DNA of 64,000 nt from positions 1 to 64,000 of the forward strand of contig JAHGAU010000028.1 in NCBI GenBank assembly GCA_019925105.1. Direction: 5' to 3'. Numbering within the stretch: the stretch's first letter is position 1; every line of letters starts with the position of its first letter. The position numbers were made by a program, and so were the translations under genes. The notes beneath the pieces were generated by a model, which did not search any database, had not been told where the DNA came from, and was given only the letters and a program-made list of their open reading frames with translations. Origin of the DNA: Niebla homalea (Eukaryota; Ascomycota; Lecanoromycetes; Lecanorales; Ramalinaceae). Below are positions 26,021-36,764 of the stretch, piece after piece.

Positions 26021-26473
26021 TTAAGCGGATCCTTTTAGTAGGACACCTATTAAACCGATAATACCTTTATCATAAGCTTCATCGAGTTCGGCCTTAGCTT
26101 TATCCTCGTTATTATTATACTCTTTAGCTCTTAAATCAACTGGATTACTTATACCTTAAACCTTATTTATAAGATCTAGGACTTTATCACCTTTATTAAT
26201 AAGCTCACTAGTTAGCTGCTTCTCACCTAAATCCTACCTTACCATCCACGACCTCTACATAAGATTTATATTTTTCAAATCTCTTACTTTACCAAAATCA
26301 ACACCTTCAGTTAAAGTATCATTATTAAAGGTATTACCACCTATAATACTCAAAGACCTCTTTAACAGATTTACACTTAAACTAAGTGCGACACCTCTGA
26401 ATCCACCCGCTCCCGCAGCAAAGATTGTACCTGCTCCGTAAGCAAAAAGCTTACTTACTCCGTTACTTTTACC
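26021..26473 (-). pseudogene. Unidentified broken reading frame inside LTR element S1
   Basis: A single minus-strand frame of 151 codons is continuous except for three internal stops (TAG, TAG, TAA). Each is explained by C-to-T at a Gln codon, and it ends in a double TAA. It begins ...KLFAYGAGTIFAAGAGGF, a small-residue-rich, possibly membrane-associated stretch, and ends in a charged helical part (RAKEYNNNEDKAKAEL, then a hydrophobic IIGLIGVLLKG). It is not gag, protease, RT or integrase, and I do not recognise the family. Its codons keep CA/TG, unlike the surroundings. It may be a captured host gene fragment; the true start is not visible because an in-frame TAA precedes it. Confidence 0.6.
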
Positions 26474-27130
26474 TTAAAAGTTTACCTTAAATTCCTTAAT
26501 ATAAAAGCCGTTATTAAAGTAAAAGCCTTTATTTAAATAAGAGCCTTAAAATATACGTAATATAACCGAATTCTATAATAACTCTATAGAAACCTTATAA
26601 TTATTAAAATAAGACTTTAAGGACTATATAAGCCTTATAAATTAAGCTTTTAATATAATAAAGCGATAATAAGAAGAAGAGGAAAACGACGACGATAACG
26701 ATAACGATAACGACGACTTTAACGATAACGTCCTTATAACGGAATAACCACGAGCTTATTAATAAGTAAGAGTAAAGACTAAGTAAAAAACACGACTTAA
26801 TGATATTACGCAGCTATTAAGTAAGACACGATTCAGGAATACCTCGGAGATCACGTTTTTGAGCGATTTAGCTTAATCGCAAACCTCAAAAAACACGACT
26901 ATATCCCGGGTAGATTACGATAATTGCTCGGCTTGTATTTTTCTCGGTTTTTCAATATACGATTTTACTACCTCTTACTTCTTAACAATTATATATATAA
27001 ATAACGTCATTTATACACTAGGGGCTTGCTCTTGGTTACCTTTACCACCGAGGCTATCAAAATTTATGGTGTTTTATGGTGAATATGCTGCGATAAGGAC
27101 GTCGCTTTTTTCTCTTTTTTATAGGCATGT

Positions 27131-27292
27131 TATCACGGTATGGACCTTAGGAGGATCCCTTGGCACGGAGCGGGCTTACCTTGTTCCGGTGCTTGGCGCG
27201 TACACTCATATTTCCCACCTTCATAGCTAGATAGCTACTCATCATTCATACATTTATTACTTTATCACCATGCATACCGCATTCTCGTGACA
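27131..27292. repeat. Right LTR of element S1
   Basis: 162 bp, partner of 25753-25914, ending CTCGTGACA just before the TATAG duplication. Confidence 0.92.
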
Positions 27293-28440
27293 TATAGTTT
27301 TTTTCTTAATTTCTTTAAAACGTAATAAATATATCTTATTTATTATAATAGTAAATAATTACCTTAAAACCTTAATTGATTTATATTCTTCTTTATTAAC
27401 TTAAGCCTTAAATTTCTTTAAGCTTTTTTTAATCTTTAAAAACGCTATATTAAGGAGGATATCCTTTATAATTTACGTACCGTAATAATTTATTTTATTA
27501 ACGGTTCCGTTATTACTTTAAAAACCTTTATTAATTATAATAGGTTTATTTTTATTGCCGTGTTCCTCTCCTTATTATTAAATAAGCGGATTATTATTAT
27601 CCTTACCTTTTTTAATACGGCCGCCTTTTCCTTTATTATCCCCTTATTCTTTACCGCGGGTACCCTTTTTATTACCCTTATTATTTAGTTTTTTCTTATT
27701 TAAGGGGCCGCCACCTTTATATTTTTACCTTATATATTTAACTTTAAGCCGCCGTTTTTACCTTTTATTAATACTTTTATTATCGCCCCTTAAAAGCTTT
27801 ATAGCCGCTCCGCCTCCCCTAGTTTTATTTTTATTTTTACGTAAAAGTCCCTTATATTTTTTAGCTTAATCCGTAATATTAGTTAGGTCTTTAACGTAAT
27901 ATTTTTTTACTTTACCGTAAGGAGTCCTTTTAAGGCCTTTACCGTTTCTCTTATTGTTTTTTCGCCCTTATTTACCGGGCGACGTACCGTCTCCGCTTTT
28001 TACCTTTAATCCCTTAAGGTTTTATCCTCTTTATTAATTTTATTTCCTTTTTATACCCCCTTAATAATACTTTTACCGCGGTCTTTTTACCCTTTCCTTC
28101 CGCCCGTACCTTTCGCCGTTAATATTATACCGGCCTTTTTACCCCTTTATTTACCTATTATTTCCGTATTGTTATTATACGTTTTATACGCTTTAATATA
28201 TATATTTTATTAACCTTAATTCCTTTATTTATTTTAAACGTTAATTAGCTTATTATTATTATATTACCCGTATACGTCGTCGCCGTTTCTATTAATATAA
28301 ATTACTTACCCGTTTACCACTTTATTCTTAACCATTACGTTACTTCCACTTATCGCACTTAATATATTTCTCTTACTGTTATTAAAGCTATACGTATGCG
28401 CATCGTTTTGGACCTTTGGGGTCCCTTTGTTCGTCGCCAT

Positions 28441-31135
28441 TTTTTCAATTATTAGATAATAATTTTATTAATAAAATTATTTATCGGCTATTTTACGATT
28501 AAGCTCCTTAATTAATAAATTAATTTTTTAAAAATATTTACATTTAATAATAAAATTAAAATTATATAAAACCTTAAATTTCCTGATTTATTAAAAGACT
28601 TTAAAGTCTTCTTTAATCTTATAAATTAATTACGTACCGGAGTAAAGAATTATATTTAATATATTACCCCGCTTTAAGTACGTAAAATCTTTTTTATTAT
28701 AGATTTAAGAAAAGCAGATTTAAAGTATATAGGTTTATATTATAAGTAAAAGATGTTTCAGATTAAGTTTATATTTACTTAAGAAAAAAAACCGTACTTT
28801 TAAGGATTTAAAAACGTATTTTTAAAACCGTTATTTCTTATATATTATAATCTTAATTAACCTTTATTTATTAATATTAATATATTAAAAGAATTAAGTA
28901 TTACGGCTATAATATATTATATTAAGGATAACCTATTACCTTATAATATTACGGAAATTAATAATTTATTAAAAATTACGTGTAATAAAATATAATTAAT
29001 AATATTCCTTAATAAAAGCTTAAATATAACCAAGAAAAATTATTAATTTACGGAGTTAAAAATTACGGGTATAGTTTAGGTCGTACGTAAATTAAATATT
29101 TAATTAAAATGAATTATTATAAACCTGGTTATATAATCTTTATAAATTATAACGTAATTATCGGTATTTTTAAATAAATAAATTTAAAGACCTTTATAAT
29201 TAATAAGTTTAATTTCCGCTTAATTTATACGTTATAATATTTATTAATATTTAATATTTTATTATATTATAAGTTAAATTTAACGAATACCGTTCTTAAT
29301 ATACTTTTACGATTAATTAATAATATATAAACTTTATTCATAAAAATCGGAATTCTTAATAACGTAAATAATAATAAATTAATTATTCTTTATTATATTT
29401 ATATTTTAAATAAATTTAAAAAATAAATTAAAGAAAAATATATAAAAAATAAAATATAAATAAAATTATAAAAAGTCTTAATAATTAAAAAAGAGTTAAA
29501 TTTATAAAATATAAAAATTAATTTACGTTTTTTATTAAAAGATAATTTTATTTATAATTAAAATCCGTTAATTATTTATTACGGTTATATATACTTAATA
29601 AATTTAAGAAAATAATCTTTTAATAAGTATATAATAATTTATTATATAATAGCTTTAACCGATCATACGATAAATTAATAAACTTAATATATTTACTTAA
29701 ATTAAGTAAATAACTATAAAAATATATCGTATATTACCTTAAGTATATCTTAAATTAAATTAAAAAATATATACTTTATAAATTACTTTAATTAATTTTA
29801 AGTTTATTAATTATCTTTTATATAATTTATATAAACTTTATTATTACTTTATTAAATTAATATAATTACGATATATTCTTTACCGTTACCGATAAGTTTT
29901 TAAGTAAATATTTTTATTCCTTAATAATATTAAATTTAAGGTTAATAATTAAGTAAAATTATTATTAACCGAATTAATAAAATAAGGATAAGGAATTTCT
30001 TTCAATATTATATTAAATAGAAATCGTAAATTTATTTCCGTATTTTAAAAATCTATATTTAAAGAAATAAATACTTATATTCTTACGTTTAATATATATT
30101 ATTTTTAAATTAATAATTAATTAAAAGGATTAATTAAACGGTCGAAATCGTATTATATTATTTTATAATTATATATTTAAATTATAGTTAAATAAATATT
30201 ATTTTATATATTTAAAATTTCCTAAATAATTTAAAGTTAACGTTAATTAAATTTATTCCGAATAAAATTTATTATAATATAAATATCCGCGACCTTTTAA
30301 ATCTTTTAATAACCTTTTTAATTCTTAAATACGATATATTTTAACTATAAAATCGTAAAGAAATATAAAATTCGTTAGAATTTACGTAAATAATAATTAA
30401 ATTCCAATATAATTAAAGTTATAAATTAATTTAATTTAATATTAATAATTTAATTTATTTAAAGTTATATTATAAATATAATATCCCCGGTATTAAAAAT
30501 TATAAGCTATATTAATAACGGGCCGGACCTTTTATTATTATTAAGAAAATCAGTTATTTCGTATATAAGTTTAAATTACCCGTTAATATAAAGATAATAC
30601 CGATTATTTTAATTAATATATTAAAATTAATTAATAATTTAATAAAAAACCCTTTTAATAAATAATTTAACCGTAACGCGCCGTTTACTTTTAAAGTTAA
30701 TTCCGAGAATAAAAAAGAATATATTATTAAAAGAATTATTTATAGGGAAAAAAATAATAAATATTTAATTAAATAAATTACTTAAAATATAAAATATAAT
30801 AATAAGCTTCCGTTATTAAAGTTATACTTAAATTTATTACGTAAGTTTTATATTATATATCCTGAATTCAATAACGTTATTATTATCCGTTATAATAAAT
30901 TTACTTTATTATAATTACCGGCGCTTATTAAAGTAATACCCTTATCGTTTACCGGTACTCTTTATACGTTTCGTTTTAAGCGTAATTATAATTACCCCCG
31001 TAAAATTAGGTAAGACTTTCGTATAAGAATATAGAATATAAAAAGCATAATATATTATTAAGTATTAATATTTATATTAATATATTAAGGTAAGTGTTAT
31101 TATAAATAATAACCTTTTTTTCTTTTAATAATATT
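28441..31135 (+). pseudogene. Gypsy G2 pol 3' part: RNase H end, integrase, chromodomain
   Basis: Frames with stops removed align to Ty3/Gypsy polyproteins. A stretch near 29190-29290 resembles the end of RNase H (FNFRLIYT in place of FDFxIxYRPG). TVTDKF at 29882-29899 and NRNRKFIS at 30016-30039 correspond to the integrase core (TDKFSK, SDRDRKFxS), with Asp changed to Asn and the two motifs in different frames. A GPFIIIKKISYFVYKFKLP segment near 30525-30580 matches the integrase C-terminal module. EYIIKRIIYR with KYLIK-stop at about 30717-30800 matches a chromodomain, the stop replacing Trp. The gene is dead. Upstream RT sequence was not recognised. Confidence 0.75.
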
Positions 31136-31291
31136 TATTATATATATATATAATATAAAGGATATGCGGGAGCATTTATAAGTATAGTATATTCTTTATA
31201 CGTAAAGGACAAATAATCCTTAGGATCCTATCTGCATTCAGGTAGAATCATTATTTATATATTATTACACTTTTTGGTCCATACACCAACA
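31136..31291 (+). repeat. 3' LTR of Gypsy G2
   Basis: 156 bp matching 20075-20230, followed by the TTTAT target duplication at 31292-31296. Confidence 0.88.
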
Positions 31292-31296
31292 TTTAT

Positions 31297-31784
31297 GCCT
31301 TAAAAGTATTATAATAGATAATATAATAAATGGTTAATAATAAATAGTTGATAAAGTGTAATAATATTTCCAATTTTAAAGGCATTTTACTGCGATAAAT
31401 CTCCTATAATAAAATCTTCTATACGTATTATACGATTTTTCTTTTTTTAACGTTAAAAAATTCGTTTTCTTTTACTTTATCGATTTAATAACTTAAAAGT
31501 ATTACGATAAATAAGATAACGGATAGTAAATAATTAATAAAGAATAATAATATTTATCTTAACGGTGTTTTATTATAATAAAATCTCTTATAATAGAATC
31601 TCCTATATATACCGTATAATTTTTCTTTTTTTAACGTTAAGTGTTTTTTTTATTTTATTAATTCGATTCTTTAAAATTATTGTGACGAGTAATATAATTA
31701 TTAACGGTCGGAATAAAGGATAAGGGATAATGGATAATAAATAGTAAAAGGTGTAATTACTTAAAGGTATAAATTTATATTTAG
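31297..31784. other. Decayed AT-rich DNA
   Basis: RIP-mutated. Two related stretches (31375-31450 and 31560-31640, both with TGCGATAAA or ATAATAAAATCTCCTATA and TTTTTTAACGTTAA) form a degenerate direct duplication of about 180 bp, and a similar motif occurs near 19980-20050, just left of G2. This may be a decayed repeat that G2 inserted into. Confidence 0.5.
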
Positions 31785-31950
31785 AACGGCCTCATCTGCA
31801 CCCATCAACGGCCTCATCTGCACCCATCAACGGCCTCATCTGCACCCATCAACGGCCTCATCTGCACCCATCAACGGCCTCATCTGCACCCATTAACGGC
31901 CTTATCTATACCCATTAACGGCCTTATCTGTACCCATTAACGGCCTTACC
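31785..31950 (+). repeat. 22-bp minisatellite with a one-way mutation gradient
   Basis: Seven full units of AACGGCCTCATCTGCACCCATC and a partial eighth. Units 1-4 are identical and keep all CpA sites; unit 5 has one C-to-T, units 6 and 7 have four and three, and the partial unit has one then loses similarity. The flanks are fully RIP-mutated. Confidence 0.93.
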
Positions 31951-33269
31951 TCCGTCAAGCTTAAAACGGCTTTACCGGGGACGGACGCGTTAAACAGGAT
32001 AATAATTATTATTTAAGGGGTTTAAATATATATAGACTTATCGTTAACGCGTTTTCTAGGAATAACGACTTATTTATTTAAACGATATTATTAAAAGATA
32101 CGTTTTTTAACGTATCTCGACCGGCAATATTAAGGGTTTAAGTCCCTCTTTATATTTATCGGGTAATAATTAATTATAAATATATTTAACGTATTTTTAA
32201 GTATAAAATAAAATAAAAAAAAGGTAAGGTTATATTATTAATATTAATATTTAACCTTATAAAGGTTTAAGTTCTCCTTTATATTTATTAAATATAAGCT
32301 TTAAGGCATTAATATAAGTATCCCCTTAATTATAAGAGTTAAAGTTATATCGTTAATATTAATATTTAACTTTATAAAAATTTAAGTCCTTTTTTATATT
32401 TATTAAATATAAGCTTTAAGGTATTAATATAAGTACCCTTTAAATTAAAAAAGATATTAAAGGCGTATCGTTAATATCGGTCCGCTTTAAGGTAACTTTA
32501 ATATAAGTATTCTTTAATAAGAAGGAATAATAAGTTAAGTTTAATACTTAAGTTAATTAAGTAATACTTAATTAAATATAAAGGAAATCGCTTATAAAAA
32601 TTACCCGATTAGAAAACTATTATATATTATTATTATAGGCTGAAGTTAACTTTACTTAATTAAAACGTAAAGATTATTAACTATTAAATAGGGCACCTTT
32701 AAGGTATAAACGGAACTTATATTCTTCTACTTATTAATATAAAGACCCCGGGTATAGCCTAGAATTTATATTCTTTAACGGGATAAATATAAGGACCCCG
32801 GATATACTTTAATTAATAAAGTAGAAATATTATAATATTATTATTAATAAAAGTAATAATATAATAATCCTTATAAAATACGGACGGTTTATAAGTAATA
32901 AGTTTAAACTTTAAGTTACTTTAATATATAAAAGTTTTAAAAAAGACCTTAATAAATAATGTAAAATAAATAAACTTTATAAAACGTAATAATTAATAAT
33001 GGTTATTATTAAAATTATTTAATTAACTTAAAAAGATAATATACGTATATCGGTATATATAGATAAAAGTAATTACTTAAATAAGGCTTAAAACGGAGTA
33101 AAGAATAAGTTAAAGCGGCGTAAAAGCGTTTAATCTTACTTAATTATAATATACTTAAGGAGTAAATAATATTTAATATAAATATTAATAAAGTTGTTTT
33201 CGTTAATAACGTAAAACTTTAAGTTATAAAAGTTAAACCCTTTTATATATAAATAGATATTAAGTTAAG
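31951..33269. other. Decayed AT-rich DNA, possibly 5' part of LINE L5
   Basis: RIP-mutated. Two pairs of short diverged direct repeats are visible: 'TTTAAGTyC..TTTTATATTTAT..' near 32120-32160, 32265-32295 and 32380-32410, and 'GACCCCGGrTATA' near 32745 and 32797. I could not align this stretch with the other LINE copies, so L5 either starts near 33270 or belongs to a subfamily with a different 5' part. Confidence 0.45.
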
Positions 33270-33299
33270 GCTAAAACTAAGCAATAGTTACTAGAAAAA

Positions 33300-33545
33300 G
33301 TCGTAAAGCGTATAGCCGAATCGTGATCCGGTAATTATATAAAGGGGTAGAAACTATAATAAAGCCTGATAAGCAGGATGTCGATCTACCGAATCGGGCT
33401 GTTGGCCTTTGGCACGGAAGGGGTTGCCGGCGCGGTCGTAATATATGGGCCACGAGAGGACTTAAAATATGGCTCGGATTATATATTAATACAGACAACC
33501 CTGGACTGGACCGTTAATACGACCTTATTACTACCGGTAAGGAGG
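33300..33545 (+). pseudogene. Less-mutated endonuclease segment of LINE L5
   Basis: A GC-richer island keeps readable codons: AFGTEGVAGAVVIYGPREDLKYGSDY, with TTLDWTVNTT further on. This is the C-terminal part of an APE-type endonuclease, where SD(H)xPI holds a catalytic His. In L2 the same place reads NTEKVINVIVIYKP, heavily mutated. A 73-codon antisense open frame over this island is a shadow of the endonuclease frame. Confidence 0.7.
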
Positions 33546-34067
33546 GCGTAAAAAACGGCTAAGGAAGCAGAAATTTATATAAAAGCGGAGGAGATAATAA
33601 TATAATTTACGGACCTCCCTTAATTAAGTAATAGAGACCGGATCGACCTTTTCATAAAGTGAATAATAAAGGCATTAAATAAAGTAATTAATAAGACTAT
33701 CCCGATAACGAAACCCTCTTAAAGAGTTAAAATTTATTAAAATAAAAAGTATATAACCGCGATTATAAAGGTGAAAAGGCTAATTAAATAAGCTTTTAAA
33801 TATAAAAACCAAGAAATACTTAATTAATTAAGGGTTACTTAAAGAAAAAAGGAGAAAACTATTAAGAAAGTTAAATAAATATACTTTTAATTTATAATAT
33901 ATAACTTAACGGTTTTACCTCGTAATATTTAAAAGCTAACGAAGTATAATAAAGAATAAAATAAGAAATTAAAGCTTATCCTTAAATTCCCGCTTTTTAA
34001 AAGACTTAATAATATATTAATTAATACCTTTAACGGGAAAATTAAAACCCTTAAAAAAGTATTTTTC

Positions 34068-34202
34068 CCATATTAATAAATAAGGTAATAATATAAGATA
34101 TAATAATTGCTTTTATTAAAAGTTAACTTAAACGATATTAATAATATTATATATCTTAACCCCATATTAATAAATAAGGTAATAATATAAGATATAATAA
34201 TT
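34068..34202 (+). repeat. Local 41-bp duplication within LINE L5
   Basis: CCCATATTAATAAATAAGG and the following 22 bases occur at 34068-34108 and again at 34161-34202. Copies L2 and L8 have only the second one, so this is a private duplication, probably replication slippage or template switching. Confidence 0.8.
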
Positions 34203-34907
34203 AAGGCGATTAATAAATTAAAGAAGGATAAAGCCTTAAAATTAAATAAGATTCTTAATAAATTCTTAATAATAATAACCTTATTATTTAAAAAGATTTT
34301 TACTTACCTTTTTTAAGTATATTTTAACGTCGGTTATTATTTATATAAGTTTAAGAAAATAAAGATAATTATCCTTAAGAAGCTTATTAAGCCAGATTAC
34401 TTTAAAATAAAGTTTTATAAATTTATTATACTTTTATATACGTTAAGGAAAGCCTTAAAAATGATAATAATAAAGATCCTTAATAATTATATAAAGAACT
34501 ATAAACTTTTTCCTGATTAATAAATAAAAATAAGGAAAAATAGGTTAATAAAAATAACCCTTAAAGGATTAATTGACGGCATATATATAATATAGGGTTA
34601 CGGGAAGAAGTATATTATAAGTCTTTTTTCTCTCGATATTATAAATACCTTTAATAAAATAAATTATTAAAGGTTATTATATAACTTAAAGAGAAAAAAA
34701 TATTACCCTTTTTAATCGAATAAACGAAAAGTTTTTTTAAGTAACCGAGCTATATTAATTAACTTAAGATAAAAGATAAGTTTAATAAAGCCCGCTATAA
34801 CGGAGATTTTTTAAGGATTGCTTATTTTTTTTATATTTTTTTTATTCTTTAATAGTTTATTAATTAAAAAGCTCGTTAAGTTAAAATAAAAAATTTAAGT
34901 TAAAAGC

Positions 34908-34940
34908 TTTATTAATAACGTTTACCTCTTAGCCTATAAT
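34908..34940 (+). pseudogene. RT active-site remnant of LINE L5
   Basis: TTT ATT AAT AAC GTT TAC CTC TTA GCC TAT AAT reads FINNVYLLAYN. LINE reverse transcriptases have F(V/A)DDxYLL here; both metal-binding Asp codons have become Asn by G-to-A. Confidence 0.78.
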
Positions 34941-36764
34941 ACTTTTATACGTATAAATTATTTAAAATTAAAATAAACTTATAAAGTTTATCTTTAATAA
35001 ATAAGAACTTATAAAGCTTAATTTACGCCATATAAGTACGAGTTTATTTATATAATTAAGAGTTTAAGGTTATATAATATAATAACTATAATAAACTTAA
35101 ATAAAATTATAGTAAAGCCAGATGCCAGTATTAAAGTCTTTAGTCTTTAAGTAAATAAAAAGTTTAATTAAAAAAATTATATAAGAAAATTTTAAAAGAA
35201 AATAACTTTATAAGAAAAAGGCCTTATTTATCTCGCCGTATCAATATAAAGAGTTATATTATAAAAGGCTTAGATTATTTATTAGGCTATAATAAAGTTA
35301 ATTATAATATACGTTACGGCCATTTAATATATATTTAAAAGTACTCTAAGATATAAAAAAAAGCTTATTTAAATATTATAAAAAGTCTAGAATTAATATT
35401 TAAAAATAATTAATAATACCTATAAAGTAACCTTTATCCCGGTATTAAAGTTTAAAATTTTTATACCGCCGATTAAAATCTTATTAAATTAAATAGTCGC
35501 TTAAATAAAATTAAAAAATATATATATTTAATTATAATAATAGGAAACGGGCGGATCCGCTAGAATCTTAATAAGTTTAAAGTTAAAAAGAATAAATTAA
35601 AAATATTTATTTCTTTTCTTATTAAGATAAAGTAAGAATAAATTAAAAAGGAAATTAATCTTACTAATATCCCGGAAGTTAACTTAAGCGGGTATAAATT
35701 TTTACCAGGCATAAAAAAAACTGAAATTAAAAGGATTTAAAGAGTAAAAATTATAACGATTATTTTATAAGCTATAATAAAATAAATTAAACGTTAATAA
35801 AAATATAAAGACTTTATACCTTAAAATCGTTATTATTTAACTTTTAATAATAAAAAGATTATTAATAAGTATCTCCGTTATTATAATATTATAAGGAAAA
35901 ATAATAACGTATTAATAATTTAACTCCGGATAAATAAAAATAATTTAACTTATTTCTTATTTATTATATATATTAAGGGTCGGATAAACGCCGGATATAA
36001 ATATAAATAAAAAAAGTAAAACGTTATATATATTCTTATTTCTTATTTTTTATTTATAGAAATTAAGTTAAAACTTATCGTAAAAATTAATATTTATAAT
36101 TACCGTTAAATATTATTTATAAAACGAAATATCCGGGTAACCGTTAAATTTATAATATTTACCGGATTATTATTATAATTTAATCTTATTATAGAAATAA
36201 ACGAGGTTATTAAAGACCTTATAAAAAAGGCCCGTTATTAATTAAGGAAGAAAAAGAGGAGCGGAAATTAATTACGTTAATTATATGAACCGGAAAATAT
36301 TTTCTATAGCTATAAGGATATAATAATAAATGCTTATTAAAAGTCCTTAAAAAAGTTAACGGCGATAATAATATAAAAGGGGTATATATTAAATACGTAA
36401 GTATTAATAAAAATATTTAAAGGTATTATATAAGGTTAAAATAATATAAATATATAAAAAAGCGGAAGAATAATAAGCTTAAGGATAACCTTTATAAAAA
36501 TATAATCGTAATATTACGGATTTTCTTAAGGAAGTTAAAATATAAAAAATATATAAATAAATTACTATTCTTTAAACGGCCGTTAATATCCTTTATTTTA
36601 AGGGATAAAGGGTGGAAACCTGGTAAACGCCGGTTTTTGCCTTAACGTTATAAGTATCAGGTTTTTACGGTTACCAGTAAGGCCAAAAGGCCGCGTATTA
36701 AGGAACGCCGGAATTAGCTTAGCTAGACCCGTAGTATAAATTAATCAATCAATCAATCAATCAA

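Larger units (their letters stand above)
25753..27292. mobile_element. Small non-autonomous LTR element S1, TSD TATAG
   Basis: Direct 162-bp LTRs at 25753-25914 and 27131-27292 (TATCACGG...CTCGTGACA; TG start mutated to TA) are flanked by a perfect TATAG duplication at 25748-25752 and 27293-27297. The 1,216-bp interior starts with AATGGTAGCAATAGC, a primer-binding-site-like sequence, and has no gag or pol. It holds a broken minus-strand frame (26021-26473), an ACGATA/ACGACG microsatellite (about 26684-26724) and a block around GATCACGTTTTT (26850) that is also in element S2 (55078). The interior is only moderately RIP-mutated. Confidence 0.92.
22283..28440 (-). mobile_element. LINE copy L4, internally deleted, inserted in Gypsy G2
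   Basis: This copy runs from the TGAT tail (about 22284-22301) to the ORF1 start codon complementary to 28438-28440, which reads MATNKGTPKVQNDAHTYSF. It aligns with L2 throughout, but at about 23940 it jumps from the L2 position near 1815 to the one near 3140. This removes about 1.1 kb of ORF2 (after discounting the solo LTR in L2), including the reverse transcriptase active site. A small LTR element (25753-27292) is inserted at about the ORF1/ORF2 boundary. Without it, 4.6 kb of LINE remains. No convincing target duplication was found. Confidence 0.85.
20075..31291 (+). mobile_element. Ty3/Gypsy element G2 with nested LINE and small LTR element, TSD TTTAT
   Basis: Direct LTRs of 156 bp at 20075-20230 and 31136-31291 (TG...CA before mutation) are flanked by a perfect TTTAT duplication at 20070-20074 and 31292-31296. 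A primer-binding-site-like TGGTAATAATAGC follows the left LTR by two bases. The right-hand internal part (28441-31135) shows RNase H-end, integrase and chromodomain remnants in plus orientation. LINE L4 (22283-28440) is inserted inside and itself carries a small LTR element. Without insertions G2 is about 5 kb. No obvious polypurine tract precedes the right LTR. All frames are broken by RIP. Confidence 0.85.
33270..36764 (+). mobile_element. LINE copy L5 (ORF2 and 3' end), RIP-dead
   Basis: A LINE on the plus strand ends in an ATCA tail at about 36744-36764. The endonuclease C-terminal motif SDHxPI is seen as SDYILI (codons 33474-33491; catalytic His to Tyr by C-to-T), within a lightly mutated patch. 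The RT motif reads FINNVYLLAYN at 34908-34940 in place of FVDDVYLLAYN. The copy aligns with L2 from about 33530 to the end, and its 3' end matches L1, L6 and L7. No frame is open. Confidence 0.82.

Noticed and set aside
33277..33498. 73-codon minus-strand frame
   Set aside because: It is the shadow of the better preserved endonuclease frame of LINE L5 on the plus strand.
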